From Enterobacter sp. BIGb0383 (GTDB taxonomy: Bacteria; Pseudomonadota; Gammaproteobacteria; Enterobacterales; Enterobacteriaceae), in NCBI RefSeq assembly GCF_003751845.1, contig NZ_RJKQ01000002.1, positions 558,001-622,000 of the forward strand: a DNA stretch of 64,000 bases, written 5' to 3'. Made by a program: the position numbers and the translations under genes. Below, in pieces: positions 39,653-48,360 of this stretch. Under the pieces are notes generated by a model. The model was not told the origin of the DNA, ran no database searches, and saw nothing but the letters and a program-made list of their open reading frames with translations. How positions within the stretch are numbered: position 1 is the stretch's first letter; the number at the start of each line of letters is the position of its first letter.

Positions 39653-39965
39653 TCTATTTCGCTGGTTATTATGCGTTTCTCTGGCTGAATATTCGCAGCA
39701 ATCATCTTAATGTTTTTCTGAAAATACGCCATCACAGGCGGAAACCATTGACAGTCAATCGCGCCGGGCTATATATCTAATCCTACATAAGGATGAGTGG
39801 TTTTTAACACCGGGGAACCCGCATGAATAATATACCTGCACACCAACCTCCCAAAAATACATTTTCACCATGAATAGATAGTATCATTATCGAAAAACAT
39901 AACGGAATAGCTTAGCATTCCCCTGAAGTCTTGCTCTTACCGTCGATATCATTAGCACGGAGGAT
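39653..39965 (+). promoter_or_regulatory. AT-rich leader with candidate promoter of the RTX secretion operon
   Basis: No gene is visible apart from a doubtful 16-codon frame at 39823. TTGACA (39748-39753) followed by TATATA or TATATC (39770-39777) with 16-18 bases between is the best promoter candidate. The base composition drops sharply below that of the flanking genes from here to about 40550. Confidence 0.4.
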
Positions 39966-40340
39966 ATGAGATTGAAATATGACGGGATTGATACTAAGGT
40001 CCTTCTCAAGAAAAGGGAAAAGTTGATATTTGTTCTAATCAGTTGTTTTCTGGCTGAAGGGGCAGGATATCTTCTGCACAAGCATATCGACAAACATGCT
40101 GGTATTGCTGCGCTGTCTATTTCACTATTTGTGACTGCACTTATCCTATCCATTATTTATACGGTAGCGGATACATTACCCCTACGTCTTAAGTACATAC
40201 ACGGACGAAAAGACATTCCTAAAGAAGCACTGGACATAGATTATTGGTTTTGTATCGGAAGGGCCATCCCGGTAATGTTGGGTATGATTTGCCATAACAT
40301 AAAATCCATCTGGGATATTATACACGGAGGTTATTTATGA
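39966..40340 (+). CDS. Small inner-membrane protein of the RTX operon, unknown function
   Basis: 124 residues with probably two or three hydrophobic spans ([18 protein letters not shown], 21-38; [21 protein letters not shown], 47-67; possibly [12 protein letters not shown] near 100). I do not recognise the family. It overlaps the RTX gene by four bases and occupies the place where hlyC acyltransferase genes stand in classical RTX operons, but has no resemblance to HlyC. GGAGG (39959-39963) is only two bases from ATG 39966 and eight from TTG 39972, so TTG may be the true start (122 residues). AT-rich compared with neighbours. Confidence 0.65.
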   Translation: MRLKYDGIDTKVLLKKREKLIFVLISCFLAEGAGYLLHKHIDKHAGIAALSISLFVTALILSIIYTVADTLPLRLKYIHGRKDIPKEALDIDYWFCIGRAIPVMLGMICHNIKSIWDIIHGGYL

Positions 40341-43300
40341 GTGAAAAAACATCATCTGAAAACATAGATTCAGACAGAATTGATTTTATTGATACTGCGA
40401 ATAGCATTATGAATGCAATACAGGTTGCACTTGGGAAAATATCTCAAACAGAAATGATGAAACCACTTTCTCAGTCTTTGAGCATTATAAGTGGAAAATT
40501 TGGTTCCGTCACTTCCCTGGCCAATCTGATGGTTAAATATCGCAACGGCACAGATACCGCCAGTGACTGGCTCGACGCAAGCAGCGATATTACAGCTTTG
40601 TTTGCTGGTCGTCATCCGTACGGTGCAGCTCTCGCAACCATTCTGGGGATCGCTTCTTTCCTGGCATCAGAAGATGCCCAGAACATGGCTAACGCCGTGC
40701 TTGAGGGCGCACGTAAATACGGCATCGTCGATCCCCATAGCGGCGAATGGCTGCTGCCGCCGGACAGCCTGTTACCCGGGCTCGGGGGTGACGCATCCGG
40801 GCCGAGCAAGAACCCGGCGCAGAAAATATTCAGCCCGGTAATTCTTGACCTCGATAATGACGGCGTGGAGACCCTCTCCCTTGATGCCGGGATTTTCTTT
40901 GATCACGACGGTAACCGGTTTGCGGAGCGGTCCGGATGGGTCGCGCCCGATGACGGGCTGCTGGTGCTGGATCGCGACGACAACGGGATTATCGATAGCG
41001 GCAGCGAACTGTTCGGTGACAGCACCTGGCTTGAAAACGGCGAGCTGGCGGCTAACGGGTATCAGGCCCTGCAGGCGCTGGACAGTAACCAGGACGGCGT
41101 GCTGGACGGAAACGATCCGCTCTGGCAGCAGCTTCAGGTTTGGCAGGATCGCAACAGCAATGGCCGGGTTGACGACGGGGAGCTGCTGACGATGGAGCAG
41201 GCTGACGTGGCGTCCATTGGCACCGGCTACCAGAACTCATCCCGCGTGGACGGCCAGGGAAATGCGCATAAGCAAATCGGTATCTTCACCCGAACGGATG
41301 GATCTACAGGCCAGTCTGCCGATGTCTGGTTTGCCACCGATACCCGTTCCAGCCGCTATAACGGAGATGCCAGCCTGACAGAGGCGATCCGCGCCCTGCC
41401 CTGGGTGCAGGGCTTCGGCAATCTGGCCGATCTTCATATCGCCATGAAAAATAGTGAGCCGCTAAAGGCTCTGGTGATGCAGTTTGTCGCCGATCCGCAG
41501 GCCGCCAAAAATACGGGACTGATTCAGGAGATTATGTATGCCTGGGCCGGGGTGAGCGAGATAGCCAGTAACAGCCGGGGCGCGTATATCGATGCCCGCC
41601 AGCTGGCGGTGCTGGAAATCGCTACCGGCAGCGGCTATCGGAATGAAACCAACGACACAACGGACCCGCTTCAGAATGCGGCCAAAACGCTCCAGAATGA
41701 ATACCAGCGCTTTGCGGCCTTTACCGAAGCCAGACTGCTGGCACAGACGCTGTACCGTGACGCGTTTGATCTGATTCGTGTGGAAATTGATGCGGATTCC
41801 GCCGCCGTGTCCCTGAATGTTGCCGCCTTCGAAGCCCATCTTTCGGCCCTGAAGGGCAGCAACATGATTCAGTTTCTCCAGCTGAGCAGTACATTGTATG
41901 CCTGGTTTGAGTATCAGCCTTCTTTCAACGCGATCAGGGATCGGCTGGGGATCCCTTCAAACCGGATCTTTACGGGCAGCGAGGCGGATGATGTACTGAC
42001 CGGGAATGCCGCAAATGACTTTATTGTCGGCGGGTCTGGCAACGATATTCTGAAAGGAGGCAGCGGCAGCGATACCTATATTTTTAACGTCGGAGATGGC
42101 CAGGACACTCTCTTTGACAACCGTTTCTACTTCGATGAAGTGGACGTCCTGCGCTTCGGGGAGGGGATCCTGCCGGAGCAGGTACGCCTGTCCCGAACCA
42201 CCAGCACCGGCTGGAGCAACCACCTGATCCTGTCGATAGCGGACGGCAGCGACTGCGTCACGATAAATAACTTCTTCGACAGCGTCAGCTACGAGATAGA
42301 GCGAATAGAGTTTGCCGACGGTACCGTCTGGAACCCGGCGATCCTAAAAGCCATGTTGCTGACCGTCACAGAGGAGGCCGATACGCTCTGGGCCTATAAC
42401 GAAGGAAGCGAAATCCACGCTGCGGGCGGCAACGACAGGCTAACGGGTGTCGATGGCAATGACCGCCTCTACGGCGATGAGGGTGACGACACTCTGAATG
42501 GCGGCTCGGGCAATGACCTGCTGGACGGTGGGGCCGGAGATGACGTGCTGACAGGAGGATGGGGTAAAGACATGCTGGCAGGCGGAACCGGCAACGATAT
42601 CCTCAATGGCGGCTACGGGAGCGATATTTATCTGTTTAACGCCGGAGACGGCCAGGACACCCTCACCGATAACCGCCTCTATACCGAGGAAGTGGATATT
42701 CTGCGCTTCGGCGAGGGGATCCTGCCGGAGCAGGTACACCTGTCGCGGACGTTCAGCGCAGGGCAGAAAAACCATCTGATCCTGTCGATAGCCGATGGCA
42801 CCGATCGCATCACGATAAATAACTTCTTCGACAACGTCGGCTATGAAATAGAGCGGATCGAGTTTGCCGACGGCACCGTCTGGGACCTCGCATCCATAAA
42901 AGCGAGGGTGCTGACCACGACAGAAGAAGCCGATACGCTGTGGGCCTGCAAGGAAGGAAGCGAAATCCACGCTGCGGGCGGCGATGACACGTTGAAGGGA
43001 CTCGACGGCAATGACATGCTTTACGGCGACGAGGGTAACGACACGCTGGATGGCGGTTCCGGTAACGACTTGCTGGCAGGCGGGGCCGGAAACGACGTGC
43101 TGACGGGAGGATGGGGTAAGGACCTGCTGGTGGGTGGAACCGGCAACGATATCCTCCAGGGCGGCTACGGCAGCGATACCTACCTGTTTAACGCCGGTGA
43201 CGGCCAGGATGTCATTACCGATAACCGCCTCTATACCGAGGAGGTGGATATCCTGCGCTTCGGCGAAGGGATCCTGCCGGAGCAGGTACGCCTGTCGCGA

Positions 43301-43651
43301 ACGTTCAGCACATCACGGAGCAATCATCTGATCCTGTCGATAGCCGACGGTACCGACCGCGTTACGGTGAATAACTTCTTCGACTATGAGAGCAACAGAA
43401 TAGAGCGCATCGAGTTCGCGGATGGCACGCTCTGGTTGCCCGAAGATATCCTCAACTACACGGAACACGGTATTGCCCTGCCGGTCACGGAAGCCGCCGA
43501 TAACGCGATCTCTTTCGCCCTGCTCAAACAGGATATCAGCCTCTTTCTGGCCGATGGCGACGGAGATGACAGCGGCGTGTCCGAGGTCGTGACGCCGCTG
43601 GCAACGGCTTACAACAGCCCGGAAAGCCTGAGATCCATCGCCGGTTACTGA
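40337..43651 (+). CDS. FrpC-like RTX calcium-binding secreted protein
   Basis: 1104-residue type I secretion substrate without a signal peptide. Residues 1-160 are a low-similarity N-terminus with a hydrophobic stretch ([15 protein letters not shown]). Residues about 165-345 resemble the FrpC self-processing module ([40 protein letters not shown]-like SGSELFGD). From about 548 there are GGxGxD nonapeptides alternating with three HCBP-related blocks ([18 protein letters not shown]...INNFFD...[10 protein letters not shown]). The C-terminus (about 1030-1104) should carry the uncleaved secretion signal. Likely role: surface or secreted adhesin/toxin-like protein; activity not established. No acyltransferase gene is present. 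Confidence 0.88.
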   Translation: MSEKTSSENIDSDRIDFIDTANSIMNAIQVALGKISQTEMMKPLSQSLSIISGKFGSVTSLANLMVKYRNGTDTASDWLDASSDITALFAGRHPYGAALATILGIASFLASEDAQNMANAVLEGARKYGIVDPHSGEWLLPPDSLLPGLGGDASGPSKNPAQKIFSPVILDLDNDGVETLSLDAGIFFDHDGNRFAERSGWVAPDDGLLVLDRDDNGIIDSGSELFGDSTWLENGELAANGYQALQALDSNQDGVLDGNDPLWQQLQVWQDRNSNGRVDDGELLTMEQADVASIGTGYQNSSRVDGQGNAHKQIGIFTRTDGSTGQSADVWFATDTRSSRYNGDASLTEAIRALPWVQGFGNLADLHIAMKNSEPLKALVMQFVADPQAAKNTGLIQEIMYAWAGVSEIASNSRGAYIDARQLAVLEIATGSGYRNETNDTTDPLQNAAKTLQNEYQRFAAFTEARLLAQTLYRDAFDLIRVEIDADSAAVSLNVAAFEAHLSALKGSNMIQFLQLSSTLYAWFEYQPSFNAIRDRLGIPSNRIFTGSEADDVLTGNAANDFIVGGSGNDILKGGSGSDTYIFNVGDGQDTLFDNRFYFDEVDVLRFGEGILPEQVRLSRTTSTGWSNHLILSIADGSDCVTINNFFDSVSYEIERIEFADGTVWNPAILKAMLLTVTEEADTLWAYNEGSEIHAAGGNDRLTGVDGNDRLYGDEGDDTLNGGSGNDLLDGGAGDDVLTGGWGKDMLAGGTGNDILNGGYGSDIYLFNAGDGQDTLTDNRLYTEEVDILRFGEGILPEQVHLSRTFSAGQKNHLILSIADGTDRITINNFFDNVGYEIERIEFADGTVWDLASIKARVLTTTEEADTLWACKEGSEIHAAGGDDTLKGLDGNDMLYGDEGNDTLDGGSGNDLLAGGAGNDVLTGGWGKDLLVGGTGNDILQGGYGSDTYLFNAGDGQDVITDNRLYTEEVDILRFGEGILPEQVRLSRTFSTSRSNHLILSIADGTDRVTVNNFFDYESNRIERIEFADGTLWLPEDILNYTEHGIALPVTEAADNAISFALLKQDISLFLADGDGDDSGVSEVVTPLATAYNSPESLRSIAGY
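42030..43450 (+). repeat. Direct repeats of 552 bp in the RTX gene
   Basis: Two consecutive 552-bp units (42368-42919 and from 42920) encode [10 protein letters not shown]...[10 protein letters not shown], an RTX nonapeptide block and one HCBP-related block each; a half unit precedes them from about 42030. Long stretches of nucleotide identity remain (for example GAGGGGATCCTGCCGGAGCA-type text recurs in all three), so unequal recombination or slippage could change copy number. Confidence 0.85.
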
Positions 43652-43663
43652 CAGAGGGACAGG

Positions 43664-45769
43664 ATGTCTGAGGAAAGCCTTTTATGGCAGGGATTCGCGC
43701 TAATCGCGGGCTTCCATGGGATCGCCGTTAATCTTCCTGCGCTGCGGGAGCAGTTCAGGACCGACGCAAATCATGAGGTCGCCCTGCAGCTAACCCGTGC
43801 CGCACGCCATAGCGGGCTGCGCTGTCGATACCACCGAAAGCTCAGAGTGACCGATAAACTCCCGATCCCGGCGCTGCTCCACCTGCCAGAGAGAGGCGTC
43901 GTGCTGTTGCTGGCCGTAAAAAACGGGCAGTGGCTTATTCAATCCCCGGAAGCTCAGCGCCCGGAAACTCACGCGATGCCGGAGGGATCCGTCGTAAGCG
44001 GTTTTCTCTTCACCCGCCGTTTTTCAGCGGAGCAGCTGGCACGCGAATTTAACTTCCGCTGGTTTCTGCAGGCCTTTATGCGCTACCGGCAGCTGATTGG
44101 CGAAGTCTTGCTAGCGTCGTTTTTTATTCAGCTCCTGGCCCTGGTCACCCCGCTCTTTTTTCAGGTCGTGGTGGACAAGGTTCTGGCACATCAGAGCCTG
44201 ACAACGCTGGACGTACTGGCGCTGGGCATGTTTTGTATTACCCTGGCAGAGGTCGTGCTGGATGGTTTACGAAATTATCAGCTGGCGCACACCTCTCAGC
44301 GCATTGATGCCACCCTGAGCTCGCTGCTTTACCGGCACCTGCTGGCCCTGCCGCTGGCCTGGTTCCGGGGACGCCAGGCCGGGGTCACGGTGGCGAGAGT
44401 CCACGAGCTGAAAACGGTGCGCGAGTTCCTCACCGGCAGCGCCCTGACTCTGTGTCTTGACCTGCTGTTCACCGTCGTCTTCTTTGTGGTGATGGCATTC
44501 TATAGCCTGCCGCTGACCCTGATCGTGCTGACCTCGCTGGTGCCCTACATTCTGTTATCCGTGGCGATCACCCGCCCGCTGCGTCAGCGGCTGGACGAAC
44601 AGTTTCGTCAGGGGGCGCAGAATCAGGCCTTTCTGGTGGAAAGCATCACGGCGATTGAGCCCGTCAAGGCGATGTCGGTTGAGCACCAGATGGCCCGCCG
44701 TTGGGATGAGCAGATCGCCGCCTTTGTCAGCAGCTGTTTCCAGACCCGCAACCTGGGCAATATTGCCAGCCAGATATCCCGTTTTATCAGTAAGATAACC
44801 AGCGTCGCGATCCTGTGGTACGGCGCGCAGCAGGTGATTATGGGCGAGCTAACGGTGGGTGGTCTGATTGCCTTCAATATGTTTGCCGGTCAGGTTACCG
44901 CGCCCGTTCTGCGGCTTGTGCAGCTATGGCAGGATATCCAGCAGGTCTCCGTATCGGTCCGGCGGCTGGGGGATATTTTAAACGTTCCACCGGAGAAACC
45001 GCCGGAAAGCGGTATCACGCTGGCGACGATTAAGGGCGCCGTGCGCTTTGCCAATATCCGTTTCTCTTACCGCCAGGACGATGCCCCGGTGCTGGACGGG
45101 GTCACCCTGACGGTCCGTCCCGGCGAGTGCATCGGCATTGTGGGCCGCTCCGGCTCGGGGAAAAGTACCCTCGCACGTCTGATCCAGCGTCTGTACCTGC
45201 CCGGCTCCGGGCAAATCTTTATCGACGGGACGGATATTGCCCATACCGATCCCGGCTGGCTACGTCGTCAGGTGGGCGTTGTACTGCAGGAGACCCAGCT
45301 CTTCTCCGGCTCCATCCGGGATAACATCGCCCTGGCGGTACCCGATGCCTCGGTGGCACAGATAACCGAAGCCGCAACGCTGGCGGGTGCCCACGAATTT
45401 ATCAGCGCCCTTCCTCAGGGATATGACACCCCTGTCGGCGAGCATGGCAGCCAGCTTTCCGGTGGACAGAAGCAGCGGATCGGGATCGCAAGGGCTCTGA
45501 TTACCCAACCCACAATCCTGATCTTTGATGAAGCCACCAGCGCGCTGGACTATGAGTCCGAGCGCGTGATCCAGCAAAATATGGCCGAGATCTGCCGGGA
45601 CAGAACCGTGTTTATTATCGCGCACCGCCTGTCGGCCGTCCGCCGCGCCGACCGGATTATCGCCATGGAAGCCGGGCGCATTATTGAACAGGGTTCTCAC
45701 AACGAACTGCTGACGCAGGGCGGTCTGTATGCGCGTCTGAATGCCCTGCAGAATGGAGATGCCGGATGA
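43664..45769 (+). CDS. Type I secretion ABC exporter (HlyB/PrtD-like, C39-like domain)
   Basis: 701 residues: N-terminal C39-like domain (1-125) that lacks the catalytic Cys, as in HlyB, and so binds rather than cleaves the substrate; six-span membrane domain (145-430); ATPase with Walker A GRSGSGKST (about 493), signature LSGGQKQR (about 598) and Walker B ILIFDEATSALD with the H-loop in IIAHRLS. Twelve bases downstream of the RTX gene with an AGAGGGACAGG ribosome region. Exports the RTX protein together with the next gene product and TolC. Confidence 0.93.
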   Translation: MSEESLLWQGFALIAGFHGIAVNLPALREQFRTDANHEVALQLTRAARHSGLRCRYHRKLRVTDKLPIPALLHLPERGVVLLLAVKNGQWLIQSPEAQRPETHAMPEGSVVSGFLFTRRFSAEQLAREFNFRWFLQAFMRYRQLIGEVLLASFFIQLLALVTPLFFQVVVDKVLAHQSLTTLDVLALGMFCITLAEVVLDGLRNYQLAHTSQRIDATLSSLLYRHLLALPLAWFRGRQAGVTVARVHELKTVREFLTGSALTLCLDLLFTVVFFVVMAFYSLPLTLIVLTSLVPYILLSVAITRPLRQRLDEQFRQGAQNQAFLVESITAIEPVKAMSVEHQMARRWDEQIAAFVSSCFQTRNLGNIASQISRFISKITSVAILWYGAQQVIMGELTVGGLIAFNMFAGQVTAPVLRLVQLWQDIQQVSVSVRRLGDILNVPPEKPPESGITLATIKGAVRFANIRFSYRQDDAPVLDGVTLTVRPGECIGIVGRSGSGKSTLARLIQRLYLPGSGQIFIDGTDIAHTDPGWLRRQVGVVLQETQLFSGSIRDNIALAVPDASVAQITEAATLAGAHEFISALPQGYDTPVGEHGSQLSGGQKQRIGIARALITQPTILIFDEATSALDYESERVIQQNMAEICRDRTVFIIAHRLSAVRRADRIIAMEAGRIIEQGSHNELLTQGGLYARLNALQNGDAG

Positions 45770-47094
45770 GTGCCAGGTATCGGGAATTCCTGCCCGCCGT
45801 CCTGGAAATTCAGGAGACGCCGCCCTCACCCGCCGGGCGGTTTATTCTGTGGAGTATTATCGTGCTGTTGACCGCAGCGGTTATCTGGGCGGCCTGCGGG
45901 AAGGTGGATATTGTCGCCGTCACCCAGGGGAAAGTGGTTATCAGTGAGCTGTCGCGGCCGGTGAATACGGTCGTCACCGCCGAGGTAACCGCCGTCCTGG
46001 TGCGGGATGGGATGCAGGTGAAGCAGGGGCAGACGCTGATAAAACTCAACGGTCGGCATCTGGAGGAACAGGCGGCAGAAAATCGCCTCCGTCAGCGGCT
46101 TAATCGCTTCCAAATTGCCCGTCTGCAGCGGCTGGAGCGTCATTACCAGGGAGCATCGATTTCCGCGACGCTCCCGGACGCCTTCCGTCAGGAGGACAAT
46201 ACGCTGGCTCAGCAGATTTCGGCCCGGCTGGTGGCGGAAATGGACCAGGACCGGCGCGAAAAAGTGGTGTACGACACCCAGAAAGCGGTACTGGAGGCTC
46301 AGCTGGCGGGGTATAACGCGCAGAAAGCGCTGGCCAGCGGACAGCTGCCCCTGTTTCAGGAGCAGTATCAGGCGCTGCAAAGCCTGCACCGTAAGCAGCT
46401 CACCAGCCGGGACAGCCTGCTGGAAGTCAGCAAGAAATACCTCGAAGCCCGGCATACGGTGGAAATGGCCGACGCCGGAATTGCGGAAATCCATAGCAGT
46501 ATCGCGCGCGTGGAAGCGCAGAGGCAGGCCGGGGACGCGGAAAAAGTGAATACTCTGGTGCAGGAGATCGCCGAGCGAGCGGATGAGAACCGACTCCTGG
46601 GTAGCCAGTTGAAACAGCTGGAGTCGCAAATTGCCCATTACACGCTGCGTGCGCCGGTTTCCGGCACGGTGGAGTCTCTGGTGTTCCGTGACGCAGGCGG
46701 GGCCGTGGAGCCACCCCAGGAGTTGCTGAAAATCGTACCGGATAAGGGCGTGCTGATGGCGGAAGTGCTGGTTCTCAATCAGGACGTGGGTTTTCTGCAT
46801 CCGGGCCAGCGCGTCACGGTAAAGGTCAGTACCTTTGATTTTACCCGCTACGGCTGGGTAGAAGGCGAGCTGAAACACGTCTCCGCCGATGCAACGGAAG
46901 ACCGTGAAATGGGCCTCGTTTATCGGGCGGTGATCGCCCTGAATCAGCGGACGCTGAAGGTCGACGGGCAAGAAAGGCCCCTGGAGCCGGGAATGCAGGT
47001 GACGGCGGAAATCAAAACGGGCAGGCGAACAGTTCTGAGCTATCTGCTCAGTCCGATGATGGAAGCGCTGGATAGCGTGGGTAAACAACGTTAA
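45766..47094 (+). CDS. Type I secretion membrane-fusion protein (HlyD-like)
   Basis: 442-residue periplasmic adaptor: one N-terminal membrane span (FILWSIIVLLTAAVIWAAC, about 26-44), biotinyl-lipoyl halves (VDIVAVTQGKVV and LRAPVSGTVESLVF), long coiled-coil hairpin between about 105 and 290, and a C-terminal beta-barrel domain (GLVYRAVIALNQRTL). Its ATG overlaps the exporter stop (ATGA). It should bridge the ABC exporter and TolC, whose gene is elsewhere. Confidence 0.93.
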   Translation: MSARYREFLPAVLEIQETPPSPAGRFILWSIIVLLTAAVIWAACGKVDIVAVTQGKVVISELSRPVNTVVTAEVTAVLVRDGMQVKQGQTLIKLNGRHLEEQAAENRLRQRLNRFQIARLQRLERHYQGASISATLPDAFRQEDNTLAQQISARLVAEMDQDRREKVVYDTQKAVLEAQLAGYNAQKALASGQLPLFQEQYQALQSLHRKQLTSRDSLLEVSKKYLEARHTVEMADAGIAEIHSSIARVEAQRQAGDAEKVNTLVQEIAERADENRLLGSQLKQLESQIAHYTLRAPVSGTVESLVFRDAGGAVEPPQELLKIVPDKGVLMAEVLVLNQDVGFLHPGQRVTVKVSTFDFTRYGWVEGELKHVSADATEDREMGLVYRAVIALNQRTLKVDGQERPLEPGMQVTAEIKTGRRTVLSYLLSPMMEALDSVGKQR

Positions 47095-47099
47095 GTGAA

Positions 47100-47132
47100 A
47101 ACGCCGCCAGAATTCGATTCCGGTGGCGTTTT
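47100..47132. terminator. Bidirectional terminator between the secretion operon and the propeller gene
   Basis: A 13-bp imperfect stem (AACGCCGCCAGAA with TTCCGGTGGCGTT, one mismatch) around TTCGA starts five bases after the HlyD stop and is followed by TT; a complementary AAAA stretch precedes it for the other strand. Confidence 0.75.
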
Positions 47133-47147
47133 GGCGTTATCTCACAA

Positions 47148-48338
47148 TCAGGACTTATTCAGCGAGATACGTAAAATACGCTCTTTGGCCCCTTCGACAA
47201 ACACGTCGGGATCCCACTGGCGGTTAAAGCCCTCTTTGATCCCGACGTACAGGGTATCGAAGTCCGGCGATAGCACCATCTGATTCGGATAGAGCGGCAC
47301 ATTAAAGGTTTTGGTCACCTGGTAATCTTTGGCGTCCACCACGCTGAGGGTGCCGCTGGTAAAGTTGGTGACGTAAAGCTCGTTATATTTCGGGTTATAT
47401 TTCACCGCGTTGGTCCCCGCGCCAGTATGCACATAGCCCAGCTGCTTGCCGTCACGCAGATCGAAGACATACAGCCCGTCGTGCGTCCCGCTGCGATCCT
47501 CATGATCGAAGACCACCGCAAAGATACGGTTAGAGGCGGAATCGATGGTCAGGTTCTGCACGCTGGTGATCTGCGGCTTAACATTCTGCAGCGGAATGGT
47601 GCGCAGTACCTTTTTGCTTACCGCATCGATCTCATTCACGTAGTCCTTGCCACCGACATAGACTTTCTGGGTTTTCTCATCGAGAGAGAGCCCGTAAGCC
47701 GTGCCGTTATAGGCATCCTTCACTTCACCCAGCAGTTTCAGAGTGGTGCCGTCAAGCATCAGCAGCTTATGGACCGGCTTTCTTCCCTCCGGGCCTTTAA
47801 GCATATTGCTGTAGCTGACAAACAGCGTATTGGCCGCCGTGCTGTAGACCATATGGCGCAGATGCTCAAAGCGGGCATCCTCCATATTGCTCTGCCCGAA
47901 GGTCAGCTTCTCGCTGGTTTTGAGCACCTTATTGCTGGCCACATCCACAAGGCTGATACGCAGGGAAGCGGACTGGGTATGACCGACATAGAGCTGGCCA
48001 GCAGACGGGTTAATCGCCAGCGAAAATGCCCGATACGGCATAGCCTGCCGGTTTTCAACGGCCAGCGTTGACGGCGAGAACGCATAAAGGTAGCCCTGAT
48101 TCGCCTCCCGGTTCACTCTGTCCATCGCGGCGGCAAAGACCCGATTGTTTTTGCCGTCATAGACCATTTCATAGATCCCTTCTTCAGCCGTCTGAAGATA
48201 GTTGGTCTTCATCGCGAAACGCGAGGCTTCAGCCGTCGGCGGATCGATGGCCAGCGCCTGGGCCGAGAGGCAGCCCGCCAGTAAGACGGCGGCAATGCGC
48301 AGAGTCGTTTTCAGTTGATGCATTTTCTTGTATCCCAT
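47148..48338 (-). CDS. YncE-like periplasmic beta-propeller protein
   Basis: 396 residues from ATG 48338 (an ATG five codons later is equally possible) with a signal peptide ending SAQALA (about 29). YVTN-type repeats run through the protein (for example LYVGHTQSASLRISLVDVAS, NRIFAVVFDHEDRSG, LYVTNFTSGTLSVVDAKDYQVTKTFNVP), giving a seven-bladed propeller like E. coli YncE, an iron-regulated periplasmic protein of uncertain function. Last gene of the ChaN-TonB-receptor operon; may be an accessory for the receptor (inference). Confidence 0.85.
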   Translation of the reverse strand: MGYKKMHQLKTTLRIAAVLLAGCLSAQALAIDPPTAEASRFAMKTNYLQTAEEGIYEMVYDGKNNRVFAAAMDRVNREANQGYLYAFSPSTLAVENRQAMPYRAFSLAINPSAGQLYVGHTQSASLRISLVDVASNKVLKTSEKLTFGQSNMEDARFEHLRHMVYSTAANTLFVSYSNMLKGPEGRKPVHKLLMLDGTTLKLLGEVKDAYNGTAYGLSLDEKTQKVYVGGKDYVNEIDAVSKKVLRTIPLQNVKPQITSVQNLTIDSASNRIFAVVFDHEDRSGTHDGLYVFDLRDGKQLGYVHTGAGTNAVKYNPKYNELYVTNFTSGTLSVVDAKDYQVTKTFNVPLYPNQMVLSPDFDTLYVGIKEGFNRQWDPDVFVEGAKERILRISLNKS

Positions 48339-48360
48339 TAATGTTGAACCGGTCAGAAAC

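Noticed and set aside
39823-39873. 16-codon frame upstream of the RTX operon
   Set aside because: Too short and without a ribosome site or an informative sequence.
42030-43450. Tandem repeats considered as a CRISPR or transposon feature
   Set aside because: The repeats are in frame, encode RTX and HCBP-related blocks, and have no unique spacers or terminal inverted repeats.
45826-47088. 420-codon minus-strand frame opposite the HlyD-like gene
   Set aside because: Shadow of a high-GC coding frame; the plus strand encodes a canonical adaptor in an overlapping operon.
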